Assembly (NCBI GenBank): GCA_017302015.1
Contig: JAFLEE010000013.1
Coordinates: 19,792-83,791 of the forward strand
DNA: 64,000 nucleotides
From: Spirochaetota bacterium
GTDB taxonomy: Bacteria > Spirochaetota > UBA12135 > COTS27 > JAFLEE01
Direction: 5' to 3'
The notes below the pieces were generated by a model. That model did not search any database and had not been told where the DNA came from. It saw only the letters and a list, made by a program, of their open reading frames with translations. Each line of letters opens with the position of its first letter. Within the stretch, counting starts at the first letter, position 1. A program made the translations under genes and the position numbers. Positions 7,597 through 15,912 of this stretch are shown here, one piece after another.

Positions 7597-8247
7597 ATGA
7601 AAAAAGCCGTCATTCCCCGGGTCGCCGTGGAGAATCCCGCCGACCTCAAGGCACTCGCGCAACTCCTCGGAGCGCGGGAGCCCGTCCTCGCCCTCGACAC
7701 CGTGAACTGGACCCCCCCCAAGCACGTGCCCGAAGTGCGCCTCCACGCCGGATACGACGCGGCCCATCTTTACCTCCATTTCAAGGTGAAGGAAGAGAGC
7801 GTCATCGCCCTGGCGGGATCCCACCATGGAACGGTTTGGCTCGACAGCTGCGTCGAGATGTTCATCGCGCCTCCGGGCGACGGGAAGTACTATAACCTCG
7901 AGATGAATTGCATCGGCAAGGCCCTCATGGCCTGCGGCACTTCGCGGGCCACCTCCCATCGCCTCCCCCTCGAGACGTTTTCCCTGGTGAAACTCGAATC
8001 CTCCCTCGGCGGGGCGCCCTTCGCCGAACGCGCCGGCGGGGTCTCCTGGACGCTCACCGCCTCGGTGCCGCTGGCGGCCTTCGCCCGCCATCACCTCGGC
8101 GACCCCCGGGGCCAGACCTGGCGTGGCAATTTCTACAAATGCGGCGAAGACCTCCGCGATCCCCATTTCCTCTCCTGGAACCTCGTGGACTATTTCGAGC
8201 CCGATTTCCACCGCCCCGAGCATTTCGGGGAAATCTCCTTCGCCTGA
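7597..8247 (+). CDS. CBM9-like carbohydrate-binding protein
   Basis: A 216-residue protein with the features of the CBM9-like (DOMON-related) beta-sandwich: a conserved acidic strand DSCVEMFIAPPGDGKYYNLE, the aromatic block TWRGNFYKCGEDLRDPHFLSW, and the C-terminal FHRPEHFGEISF seen in many stand-alone family-9-like modules. There is no signal peptide, so it appears cytoplasmic, which is unusual for a carbohydrate-binding module but common for this subfamily. The ATG at 7597 follows a CAGGAG element. A LacI regulator starts 26 bp downstream, suggesting a co-transcribed sugar-responsive unit. Family assignment is good; the ligand is unknown. Confidence 0.8.
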   Translation: MKKAVIPRVAVENPADLKALAQLLGAREPVLALDTVNWTPPKHVPEVRLHAGYDAAHLYLHFKVKEESVIALAGSHHGTVWLDSCVEMFIAPPGDGKYYNLEMNCIGKALMACGTSRATSHRLPLETFSLVKLESSLGGAPFAERAGGVSWTLTASVPLAAFARHHLGDPRGQTWRGNFYKCGEDLRDPHFLSWNLVDYFEPDFHRPEHFGEISFA

Positions 8248-8273
8248 TCCGCGCGAAGGTCCCGGCCCTCCCC

Positions 8274-9281
8274 ATGGGGAAGAAGAAAGCGGATTCGGTC
8301 ACCACCATCCGGGACGTGGCGCGCCTAGCCGGCACGGGGACCACGGCCGTCTCCCGCTTCTTCTCCTCCAAGGGCTACCTCGCCGCCGCCACGCGGGAGC
8401 GCATCGCCAAGGTGGTGGAGGCCACGGGCTTCCGCCTCAACCGCAACGCCAGCCTGCTCAAGAGCCGCACCAACCGCCAACTCGCCCTCATCATCGGCGG
8501 CCGAGACCGCGTGCGCGCCTGGACCACCCACTTCTTCATGGGGGAGAAATTCATCGGCGTGGTGGAGGAGGCCGTGGCCCAGGGTTGGGAAGTCCTCCTC
8601 CTTCCCCTCGATCCCTGGGAACAGGATGCCGCCGAGGCCGAACTCCGCCGCCAACATTTCGCCGGGGCCCTCCTCTTCGAGCCGGTGCCCGAAGCCTTCA
8701 CCGCCATGCTCTCGAGGTGGCGCATCCCGTTCGTCACCTCCAATTTCGAGATGGGGCGGGGCGAAGGCCGCCTCCAATTCTATGGGGAGGGCACCCACGC
8801 CGTCGTCACCGATTACGGGGGCATCCCCGCCGTGGCCGCTTCCTTCGCCGCCTCCCGCGGGTACGCGGGGGTCGCCTTCTCGCCGGGTTGGTACCCGATG
8901 GTCCACGATTTTGATCGCCTCGTGGGGAAGGCCGCGGCGGCCCATGGCCTCGTGGACCTCCGGGAACCCTTCGCCGCCGCCCTTCAAGACCGGAAGGCCC
9001 CCGAGCCCAGCGGACGCCTCCTCCTCGTTTGCGATTCGCCCGAGGCCGTCCAAATCGCCCACCCGTGGCTCGCGCCGGCCGCGGGGAAACTCGGGCTTCT
9101 GGCCTTCAATAATTATCCGCAATTCGCGGCCTTGGATCCCCAGGTCTCGTTCCTCTACCAGGACGGGGGCGCCATCGGCCGCGAATCCGTGCGGCGCCTG
9201 CTTTCTTGGATCGGGGAGGAGGCCATGGCGCCGGCGAGCGTCTACCTTCCGGTCACCCTGGAAGACCGGGGAAGCGCCTGA
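8274..9281 (+). CDS. LacI family transcriptional regulator
   Basis: A 335-residue regulator. The N-terminal HTH is clear at residues about 9-55 (TIRDVARLAGTGTTAVSRFF, then YLAAATRERIAKVVEATGF), followed by the hinge region (NASLLKSRTNRQLALI) and a periplasmic-binding-protein-like sensor domain to the end. The start ATG at 8274 places the HTH at the usual distance from the N-terminus. Its stop codon overlaps the ATG of the next gene (TGATG), so translation is coupled to the 91-residue protein and, through it, to an AraC regulator. Likely represses a sugar-use operon; the palindrome at 7507-7530 is a candidate site. The inducer cannot be inferred. Confidence 0.92.
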   Translation: MGKKKADSVTTIRDVARLAGTGTTAVSRFFSSKGYLAAATRERIAKVVEATGFRLNRNASLLKSRTNRQLALIIGGRDRVRAWTTHFFMGEKFIGVVEEAVAQGWEVLLLPLDPWEQDAAEAELRRQHFAGALLFEPVPEAFTAMLSRWRIPFVTSNFEMGRGEGRLQFYGEGTHAVVTDYGGIPAVAASFAASRGYAGVAFSPGWYPMVHDFDRLVGKAAAAHGLVDLREPFAAALQDRKAPEPSGRLLLVCDSPEAVQIAHPWLAPAAGKLGLLAFNNYPQFAALDPQVSFLYQDGGAIGRESVRRLLSWIGEEAMAPASVYLPVTLEDRGSA

Positions 9282-9556
9282 TGGCCGGCCATAACCACGA
9301 CCACGGGGGAGGTCCCTCCGGGGTAGTGAAGATCGTCGTCCACGCGCGCCTCACCCGCTCGAGGCCCTTCCTCTTCGGCGAGCACGACGGGCCGATCCTC
9401 GAGGCCGCCGGACGCAAGCCCACCTGGTCGGGCATCTCCGACTTCGGCCGCTGCCACCTCTTCGCCATGGACGGCAGCGAGGTCCCCGATTTCGTCAACC
9501 GCCTGTCGGGCCTGGATTCAGAGCAGTACGAAGTGGCCCTCGGCATGGACCGGTGA
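9281..9556 (+). CDS. small protein of unknown function between two regulators
   Basis: A 91-residue protein, not recognised. It starts with a histidine-rich tail (MAGHNHDHGGG), which could bind metal, followed by a compact region with strand-like hydrophobic patterning (VVKIVVHARLT, then GRCHLFAMDGSEVPDFVNRL). The ATG at 9281 overlaps the stop of the LacI gene and its own TGA overlaps the ATG of the AraC gene (TGATG both times). Being locked between two transcription factors by coupled translation makes it likely to be genuine, but no function can be given. Confidence 0.65.
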   Translation: MAGHNHDHGGGPSGVVKIVVHARLTRSRPFLFGEHDGPILEAAGRKPTWSGISDFGRCHLFAMDGSEVPDFVNRLSGLDSEQYEVALGMDR

Positions 9557-10413
9557 TGGAGAGCGGCCCGCGCTCCTATTACCTCGCCCCCGCCCGGCCC
9601 GGGCCCTTCGCCCGGCTCCAACCCCGCCTCCTCTCCGTGGCCGAATACACTTCCCGGGGCCGCTGGATCATGCCGCCCCAAATCCAGGATTTCTATACCC
9701 TGAGCTTCGTCCAGGCCGGCGCCTCCTCGGTGACGGCGGGCGGCGCGACGCACCGGGCCAGTCCGGGCGAGATCCTGCTCTATTCGCCCAAGCAGCCCTA
9801 CCGGGCCAAGGGCCTGCCGCCCTTCGCCGATTACCGCACGATCATCTTCCGATTCACCACGGGCGACCGCACCCCGTACCCCGTGCGATTCCACGCGGCG
9901 GCCCTCGCTCCGGTGAGGCGGGTACTCACGCTCCTCCTCGAGACCGTCGCGCGGCCCAAGGGGGACGAGCGCGCCATCAAGGGGCTCCTCCTCGACCTCC
10001 TCGCCCTGGCCGTGGAAACCTGGACGCCCACCGAGAGCCGCGACGCCCTGCGCTGCCGGGAAGCCTCCGCCCTCATGGCGCGCCGCCTCTCGGCCCCCTT
10101 CGCGCTGTCCGAGTACGCCCGCATCGCCGAACTGAGCCCCTCCCGCTTCGCCCACGTCTTCCGGGCCCACGCGGGGGAGAGCCCCCGGGAACATTTCATG
10201 GGGCTCAAATGCCGCGAGGCCAAGCGCCTCTTGGCTGAAACCGAGGGCGGCGTGACCTCCGTCGCCGACGCCCTCGGCTTCTCCTCGATCCACCATTTCT
10301 CCCGCTGGTTCACCGCCCTCGAGGGGCGAAGCCCCACCGCCTTCCTGAAACGCCTGCGCGCCGACCTCTCCCGGGGGGAGCGCATCGTCAGGACGGACGG
10401 GCCGGGGGCATGA
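9556..10413 (+). CDS. AraC family transcriptional regulator
   Basis: A 285-residue regulator with an N-terminal cupin-type arabinose-binding-like domain (residues about 15-150: TLSFVQAGASSVTAGG, SPGEILLYSPKQPYRA) and a C-terminal double HTH (residues about 180-280: FALSEYARIAELSPSRFAHV, then GGVTSVADALGFSSIHHFSR and FTALEGRSPTAFLKR). The ATG at 9556 overlaps the stop of the preceding gene; a GTG one codon earlier is possible. It is the last gene of the short operon starting at 7597, so a LacI and an AraC protein may integrate two signals on the same target. The target genes are not evident locally. Confidence 0.9.
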   Translation: MESGPRSYYLAPARPGPFARLQPRLLSVAEYTSRGRWIMPPQIQDFYTLSFVQAGASSVTAGGATHRASPGEILLYSPKQPYRAKGLPPFADYRTIIFRFTTGDRTPYPVRFHAAALAPVRRVLTLLLETVARPKGDERAIKGLLLDLLALAVETWTPTESRDALRCREASALMARRLSAPFALSEYARIAELSPSRFAHVFRAHAGESPREHFMGLKCREAKRLLAETEGGVTSVADALGFSSIHHFSRWFTALEGRSPTAFLKRLRADLSRGERIVRTDGPGA

Positions 10414-10576
10414 AGCGGGTCATGCACGAGGATCGCATCTCGAAGCATGGAAAAAATGACGCAATGCTTTTTTCGATACGATTGACCTGGAGACATTCTA
10501 ACAACAATAATGACCCTACGACGCACGCACCTGATACTTTGTGGTGCGGGCATCCTGATGAAACCCGAAAATCGGG

Positions 10577-10603
10577 CCAAAAGAGAGAAGCCTGAGCGGC
10601 TTC
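10577..10603 (-). terminator. intrinsic terminator downstream of the HAD phosphatase
   Basis: On the minus strand a perfect 6-bp stem GAAGCC / GGCTTC (10587-10592 and 10598-10603) with a 5-nt loop is followed by a T-rich tract (TCTCTTTT). It sits 19 bp beyond the stop of the HAD gene. A second small hairpin (CCCGA-TTT-TCGGG, 10564-10576) lies just after it. Confidence 0.55.
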
Positions 10604-10621
10604 GTTGAGCCAAAGAGTCTG

Positions 10622-11386
10622 TTAAACGAAATTTTCGATATATTTCGCCACCCCGTCATCGTCATTCGAATTCGTATGGTGTGTGGCGAGGGCCTTGATC
10701 TCTTCGATGGAGTTTTCCATGGCGACGCTCTTCCCGCATTTCTTGAAAAGCCCGATGTCGTTATGATCGTCACCGAAACAAGTGGCATCCGAAAACGAGC
10801 CCCCGTGGCGCTCCAGAAGAAGTTCTACGGCATTCTCTTTCGAAGCGGACTTCGGCATCATCTGGACCAAGCTCCCTTGGTCGGTCACGAGGACATTCAC
10901 AGAATCGCCAAATTTTATCTTTAGTTCCCCGGAGATCGAACTGCAATTAACCAGGATCTTATTGGGGCTTCTTTCGGCGATGCGGGATGCCGACACAATC
11001 GTTGGGCCTTCTACAATGCCAAAGAATTTGCAGAAGTCGAACGCATTCGACGTGAGCCAACTGTCGGCATCCTCGATGGATACGACGGAATCAGGATCAT
11101 GGACGGCCAGCCAATCTATTATTTTAGATGAAGTTTCCCTCGGGATCGAAACGGACGTTTCTCCGAAGGCGGGGGAATGGATCAGCGACCCGTTATAAAA
11201 AACCGCCTCCGCCGGAAACTGGAATCGACTCATCACGGATCGCGTCGCCCTCGGCGGTCGCGCCGTGGCAATGACCAATCGATGGCCCGCCTGCGCAAGC
11301 CCCTCCAGGGCTTTGAGTGAGCGCGACGTCAGTTCCTTATTGGAATTCAGCAGCGTGCCGTCCAGGTCAAAAACGAAGAAACTCAT
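10622..11386 (-). CDS. HAD superfamily (Cof-type) phosphatase
   Basis: A 254-residue hydrolase of the Cof/SupH-like class IIB HAD group. Motif I is FVFDLDGTLLNS (nucleophile D7, acid D9), motif II lies in VIATARP, motif III is the conserved lysine region around KILVN/SASKENAVELL, and motif IV is CFGDDHNDIGLF. Such enzymes dephosphorylate sugar phosphates, FMN or nucleotides in the cytoplasm; the substrate is unknown. The ATG at 11386 has an AGGGAAAG purine tract upstream and starts right at motif I. Base composition is clearly lower in GC than most of the window, shared with the kinase gene 130 bp upstream, suggesting the two arrived together. Confidence 0.88.
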   Translation of the reverse strand: MSFFVFDLDGTLLNSNKELTSRSLKALEGLAQAGHRLVIATARPPRATRSVMSRFQFPAEAVFYNGSLIHSPAFGETSVSIPRETSSKIIDWLAVHDPDSVVSIEDADSWLTSNAFDFCKFFGIVEGPTIVSASRIAERSPNKILVNCSSISGELKIKFGDSVNVLVTDQGSLVQMMPKSASKENAVELLLERHGGSFSDATCFGDDHNDIGLFKKCGKSVAMENSIEEIKALATHHTNSNDDDGVAKYIENFV

Positions 11387-11516
11387 CGCGAACTTTCCCT
11401 CCCCTTGAAAGGCCCACCGAAAAGCGGATCTCAGGTGCGAAAACGGTCCCACAGGCACGGCGCGCCCATTGGCAATAAGTCGACTGGAAAAACAATGTGT
11501 TCATGCCAGAGATCCG

Positions 11517-12017
11517 TCACGACGTTTCGAGGCCTTTCATGCTCGAAAGTATCGCGTCGCAAACACCGGCCGCAGACAAAGTCGATGTATCGACGCGAAA
11601 ATCACATTCCGACTTAAGATTTTCATTGTTCAATTTACTTATCACTTGGAGGTAGGGATCCATTCGACTCCCGCCGGTTCTCTCGTAGCGTTCCTTCAAG
11701 ATGGATTCGTCTGCGACAAGAGAGGCCACCCAGACGTCAAAACCAAATTCCACCAATCGTGACTTCAAGTCGATCACATGCTCGATATGGGCGAAAGTCA
11801 ATATGAAAAGATGGACTCCTGCCCTGCTGTAATTTTTGGCGCATGCGCACATGTTTTCGATCATGATCGTCGGCCTATTAAGACTATTCAACGGGGCGTA
11901 GCAAGCCGCCCATTCGCTATCGAGAAATGCAGAACGACACTTTGCCCGCTCAAGAACAAGATTCGCCGCCGTCGTTTTCCCGACACACGACGAACCGGTG
12001 ATCACTAAAACGAGCAT
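11517..12017 (-). CDS. P-loop kinase-like NTPase
   Basis: A 166-residue protein with a Walker A motif GSSCVGKTT at residues 8-16 (K14 binds phosphate) directly after a hydrophobic strand, the layout of small kinases of the AAA_33/shikimate-kinase-like group. An aspartate-containing strand (SAFLDSEW) follows, and an LID-like arginine stretch is suggested by ILKERYERTGGSRM. It is short enough to be a single-domain phosphotransferase; the acceptor (nucleoside, sugar or antibiotic) is unknown. An adjacent phosphatase of similar base composition suggests a kinase/phosphatase pair. Codon use differs from its GC-rich neighbours. Confidence 0.72.
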   Translation of the reverse strand: MLVLVITGSSCVGKTTAANLVLERAKCRSAFLDSEWAACYAPLNSLNRPTIMIENMCACAKNYSRAGVHLFILTFAHIEHVIDLKSRLVEFGFDVWVASLVADESILKERYERTGGSRMDPYLQVISKLNNENLKSECDFRVDTSTLSAAGVCDAILSSMKGLETS

Positions 12018-12086
12018 AGGCCCCTACCTTTCATTGAGAAAATGAGGCCCCGGCTCCAATAATTAAACGCATTCACTCCCCCCCCT

Positions 12087-13001
12087 TCAAGAAATCACCC
12101 GAATCCCCCACGCCCCCGCAAACGATTCCCCCGACTCAAGCCAAAGGGCGCCGAAACCGTCCCCATTGAAGGCGAAGGGGGTCACGGTGGAGGGTTCGAT
12201 GGCGAGGCCCCCGCGGGGGTTTCGAACGAGCACTTCGCCGGTATAGATCTGTACGAAGGGAAAGCCGCCATCCTGCCAAACCACCGCCTTTCGGCGATGG
12301 GAGGGTTCCTCCAAAGTGATCCAGGCGAGGCCAGCGTGGTCCCGGGGGAGTTTGCCGTAGCAGCCGTTGACGACGTGGTCGCCAATCCGCTTCGGGTGGG
12401 TGAAATCGAGGCCCAATCGGGCGGGCGGCAATACGGGAGCCAATCCATCGAGGTTCTCGTTGAATTTGTAAAGATCGCCCGCGGAGAGCGTGAGCACCGC
12501 ATCGTCGATCTTTCCCGCCAGGGCCAAGTACGGATGGAAGGCGAGCCCGAAGGGCGCCCGGTTCGAGCCCTTGTTTTCCGCCCGCGCCTCCACCATTAGA
12601 CCGTCGGGTTCCAAGCGGTAGCGCAGGCGCAGCTGGAGCGTATAGGGGTAGCCCCGCGGGGCGAACGAAGACGCCGTGACATCAAGATCCGCATGGATGG
12701 CGGCGCCGACCGTTTCGAGCTTCCAAGGGAGTTCCCGGGCGAAAGCATGGACCGAATGGCCGTCTTTGCGGGAGAAGCCGGTGATCTCGCGCACCGTGGC
12801 GCCGTCGGTGTAGCGGGAATCCCGCACCCGGTTGGGGAACGGGGCGAGCACGTCGCCCATGGCGCCCTCATATTCGTCTTCTCGATCATAACCGAGGAGC
12901 ACTTCCCGGGGCCCGGCGGCGCCGAGGAGCGTATAGCGGGCCAGGCCGCCGCCGCGGGGATTGACGGTGACACGTTGACCATGGGCTTCAAGGGAGAGCA
13001 T
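12087..13001 (-). CDS. aldose 1-epimerase (galactose mutarotase family)
   Basis: A 304-residue beta-sandwich protein of the GalM family, which interconverts alpha and beta anomers of hexoses in the cytoplasm. The likely catalytic pair is visible: H156 in GLAFHPYLAL (acid) and E269 in GLAIEPSTVTPFAFN (base); H85 in GHSVHAFAR matches the first conserved histidine. NRVRDSRYT is the usual family arginine region. Divergent from the GH13 gene, with which it shares a 163-bp intergenic region, so both probably serve alpha-glucan or galactoside catabolism. The enzyme could belong to the broader YihR-like or glucose-6-phosphate 1-epimerase-type branch; exact sugar not decidable. Confidence 0.88.
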   Translation of the reverse strand: MLSLEAHGQRVTVNPRGGGLARYTLLGAAGPREVLLGYDREDEYEGAMGDVLAPFPNRVRDSRYTDGATVREITGFSRKDGHSVHAFARELPWKLETVGAAIHADLDVTASSFAPRGYPYTLQLRLRYRLEPDGLMVEARAENKGSNRAPFGLAFHPYLALAGKIDDAVLTLSAGDLYKFNENLDGLAPVLPPARLGLDFTHPKRIGDHVVNGCYGKLPRDHAGLAWITLEEPSHRRKAVVWQDGGFPFVQIYTGEVLVRNPRGGLAIEPSTVTPFAFNGDGFGALWLESGESFAGAWGIRVIS

Positions 13002-13164
13002 AGCCTATTGTACTCCGAGACCCGCCACCGCCCCGTCGCCGCCCCACCGCGCAGCCGTTTCGTGCAAACTCCCGGCGCCTCCCGCGCTTCCCCTCCCGGG
13101 GAAACCGGCCTATCCTTCCTGCGAACGGCGCGGCGGCCCGAGTCCCCCGCGCTCAGGAGCCCCC

Positions 13165-14502
13165 ATGACCCCCGACACGACCCGTCCGAGCGCGCGGCCG
13201 ACCCCCGAATGGTTCGCCAATGGGGTGGTCTACCAGATCTGGCTGCGCTCCTTCACCCCCGAGGGCACCCTCGCGGCGGCGGCCAAGCGCCTTGGGAGCA
13301 TCGCCGAATTGGGGGCCAATCTCGTGTACTTGAGCCCCGTCATGCTCGCCGACCCCGACCCGCGGCGCGAGTTCTGGAGCGTTCGCCAATGCGCCTCCGT
13401 CGCCCAAAATCCGCGCAATCCCTACCGCACCTCCAACTTCAACCGCATCGACCCCGAATACGGAACGGAAGCGGACCTTCGGGCCTTTCTCGCCGAGGCC
13501 CACCGCGCGGGGCTCAAGGTGCTCATGGATCTCGTCTACCACCACACCGGGCCGACCTGCGACCTCCTCTCCCGGCCCGGCTTCTACCAGTTGGGGGAGG
13601 ACGGCAAGCCCCTGTGCAACTCGTGGCATTTCCTCAGACTAAACCTGGCCAACGCCGAGCTCCGCCGCTATTTCATGGACGATATGCGACATTGGCTCTC
13701 CTGCGGCGCCGACGGGTTCCGCTTCGACGTCTCCGGCGCCGTGCCCCTGGATTTTTGGGAAGAGGCGCGCCGGACCCTCGGGAAGGAGAAGGCCGACCTG
13801 ATCATGGTCGCCGAGAACGAGGGCCTGGCCGAGGAACAGGCATTAGCGTTCGACGCCAGTTATTCCTTCGGTTGGTACGACCGGCTGCGCCAAGTCGTCG
13901 TCGAGGGGGCCGACGCGGCCGTGCTGCGGGAGCACCACGACCGCCTCGAAGCCGCCTATCCCCGGGGGTCGCGCTTCCTGCGCTATAGCGACAACCACGA
14001 CCTCCACCGCGCCGATGTGGTCTTCGGCGAGGCGGCCTCCCGTGCGCTGACGGTGCTCCATTTCTCCATGGACGGCATCCCCTTCCTCTATAACGGCCAG
14101 GAGATCGGCGACACGACTCCCCAGGATCTTTTCTCCCATTGGCCCGTGCGCTGGGAAACTTCCGGTACGCCGACGGCGAAGGCAAAGAGAGAATTCGTAC
14201 GCAAATGTTGCGCGGTGCGCCGGGGCCCCGATTCCCCCGCGACGGCCGATTTCGCGTGGATCGAGAACGACCGGGCGGATTCGGTCTTATGCTTCCGCCG
14301 TCGCGAGGGAAAGCGCGCCTGGTTCACCGCAATCAACCTGAGGAATCGACCGGTCCAAATCCGCCTCGCCTCCCGAGCCGAAGACCCCCATGGGTTCCGC
14401 GACCTCCTCGATGAGGGGAAGGAAATCGCCCTGGGGGCTGAAGGCCGCCTCGACCTGCCCTCTTTCGGCGCGGTTTGGGGGATCCAAAAGGCCCGGGGAT
14501 GA
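13165..14502 (+). CDS. GH13 alpha-amylase family enzyme
   Basis: A 445-residue glycoside hydrolase family 13 (beta/alpha)8 barrel. All catalytic landmarks are present: D122 region I (VLMDLVYHH), nucleophile D188 (GFRFDVSG), acid/base E217 (IMVAENEG) and transition-state D279 (RYSDNHD). No signal peptide, so it acts in the cytoplasm on imported oligosaccharides. It lacks obvious extra starch-binding domains, and the small C-terminal beta domain (about 370-445) is the only accessory module. Its short length and SPVMLADPDPRREFW loop suggest an oligo-alpha-glucosidase, transglycosylase or similar activity rather than a secreted amylase. Divergent aldose epimerase upstream and glycogen synthase nearby support an alpha-glucan role. 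Confidence 0.9.
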   Translation: MTPDTTRPSARPTPEWFANGVVYQIWLRSFTPEGTLAAAAKRLGSIAELGANLVYLSPVMLADPDPRREFWSVRQCASVAQNPRNPYRTSNFNRIDPEYGTEADLRAFLAEAHRAGLKVLMDLVYHHTGPTCDLLSRPGFYQLGEDGKPLCNSWHFLRLNLANAELRRYFMDDMRHWLSCGADGFRFDVSGAVPLDFWEEARRTLGKEKADLIMVAENEGLAEEQALAFDASYSFGWYDRLRQVVVEGADAAVLREHHDRLEAAYPRGSRFLRYSDNHDLHRADVVFGEAASRALTVLHFSMDGIPFLYNGQEIGDTTPQDLFSHWPVRWETSGTPTAKAKREFVRKCCAVRRGPDSPATADFAWIENDRADSVLCFRRREGKRAWFTAINLRNRPVQIRLASRAEDPHGFRDLLDEGKEIALGAEGRLDLPSFGAVWGIQKARG

Positions 14503-14536
14503 GGAGCGCCTGGCCCCGTGGGCGCGCGAAATCGGC

Positions 14537-14875
14537 TCAGTCTTGCGCCATGGAGGCCTCGCCGGTGTTGGCGATCGTCACCGTCCATTTATGGACCCCG
14601 GTCCCGCTGACCGAGACCGTACCGGTGAGTTTCGCCCCGCCGGGGGTAGTCCCGGACATGGCATGGCTTCCTTCCGCCAGCGCCTTGTAGGAAGTGAGCG
14701 CCCCCGAGGACACGGTCCCGAACTCAACGGCGCCGATCTTCACGTCGTTGATCGACTCGATGAAATTATTCCGCATCCGTATCGAATGGTCGGCCACGGT
14801 GGGGTCGGTCACGTTCGCCGCGCACCCGGCAAGGAGCAGAGCGGTCAAGCCGATCCAGAAGGCGCTTCGTATCAT
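14537..14875 (-). CDS. small lipoprotein
   Basis: A 112-residue lipoprotein: signal peptide MIRSAFWIGLTALLLAGC with a textbook lipobox (LAGC, lipidated Cys18). The mature part (DPTVADHSIRMRNNFIES, then a threonine/serine/glycine-rich C-terminal half with KWTVTIANTG) looks like a short beta-rich domain, but I do not recognise the family. AAGGAG lies six bases before the ATG, a strong ribosome binding site. Convergent with the GH13 gene and downstream of the membrane protein and glycogen synthase on the same strand. Confidence 0.75.
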   Translation of the reverse strand: MIRSAFWIGLTALLLAGCAANVTDPTVADHSIRMRNNFIESINDVKIGAVEFGTVSSGALTSYKALAEGSHAMSGTTPGGAKLTGTVSVSGTGVHKWTVTIANTGEASMAQD

Positions 14876-14961
14876 GGGATTCTCCTTGGGCCGATTGGCT
14901 TGCGTTTAGGCCGGCTTTCCTTCGACCGGACTCTCGGGAGAGATCGGGACCCTATCCACGG

Positions 14962-15912
14962 TCAAAACCCGCCCGTACCGAGGAGGACGATCGCCGCCCC
15001 CCCCATGGCCCAGTGGAGGATCCTCGGGCCCATCACCCCGCCGAGGTAAGCCCGAAAAATCAGCAGGCCACTTAAGGCGAGCATCGTCCATCCCCGAGCG
15101 CTCCCCGCCATCCCCTCGAACCATCCACGGCCAACCACGGTCGGAGCGGCGCACGCCATCACGAACAGGATCGCCAGGGCCGGCGGGAAGAAGAGTTCCT
15201 CCCCCTGCGCCAGAAACCGCAGGCGGCGCAGCGGCCGCACGAGTTTCCCGAAGCCCGCTTGGAGGCCCAGGACGAGGATCACCGTGGCGATGCCCCCGAG
15301 GAAGATGAGCGCCGAGACGCCGATGCCCGTGAGCGTGCCCCAGAGGCCGCGCTTGTCGAGGGTGGCCTGCCAGGGATTATCGAGGAAAAGGTAGAACATG
15401 GGCAGCACGCCCACGATGATGGAGGCGAGCACCTGGTCGACGCCCAGTTCCTTCTCCGAGCCGGGGCGGCCGCGCAGGCGATCGACCTCGCGGTCGCGGG
15501 CCAGGTAGCCGTTGAGGCACCCCATGGCGAACAAGATGATGGAGGCGACCATGGAGAACGCCTCGATCTTCTCGCCGGCCTGGGCCATGGCGCACAGGCG
15601 GGGGATGCGCGAGTACATGAGGGCGAAGAGCGCGAAGAGGGAGACGGCCGAGACGGCGGAAACGAGGCGGCGCACGGCGGCATCCCAGGCGCCGGTGCGC
15701 GCGTGGAGGATCCCCGCGTACCAGGGCGTGAAGAAGAACAGGAGGATCAGGCCGAGGACGGAAAGGAGTGGGAAATGGGCCAGGGTGCCCCCGGGCGATT
15801 CCCCGAAGCGCCACCTCCAAAAAAGCGCGCAGACGAGGAGCGCCGCGTCGAACAGGAGCGTACCGGGATGGACGGCGAAGAACCGCCGAATCCCCGCGCC
15901 TTCAGCCGGCAC
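14962..15912 (-). CDS. polytopic membrane protein of unknown function
   Basis: A 316-residue integral membrane protein with about eight hydrophobic segments (for example LLFDAALLVCALFW, LLSVLGLILLFFFTPWYAGI, VSAVSLFALFALMY, FSMVASIILFAMGCLNGYL, ALIFLGGIATVILVLGLQAG, PALAILFVMACAAPTVVG). No conserved catalytic motif is recognisable. Its start codon lies inside the last codons of the glycogen synthase gene (11-bp overlap), so the two are translated from one message. Function unknown. Confidence 0.7.
   Translation of the reverse strand: MPAEGAGIRRFFAVHPGTLLFDAALLVCALFWRWRFGESPGGTLAHFPLLSVLGLILLFFFTPWYAGILHARTGAWDAAVRRLVSAVSAVSLFALFALMYSRIPRLCAMAQAGEKIEAFSMVASIILFAMGCLNGYLARDREVDRLRGRPGSEKELGVDQVLASIIVGVLPMFYLFLDNPWQATLDKRGLWGTLTGIGVSALIFLGGIATVILVLGLQAGFGKLVRPLRRLRFLAQGEELFFPPALAILFVMACAAPTVVGRGWFEGMAGSARGWTMLALSGLLIFRAYLGGVMGPRILHWAMGGAAIVLLGTGGF

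Noticed and set aside
10410-10595. 61-codon frame after the AraC gene
   Set aside because: No ribosome binding site, low-complexity content (N-N-N-N-D), and overlaps the terminator hairpins of the opposite strand.
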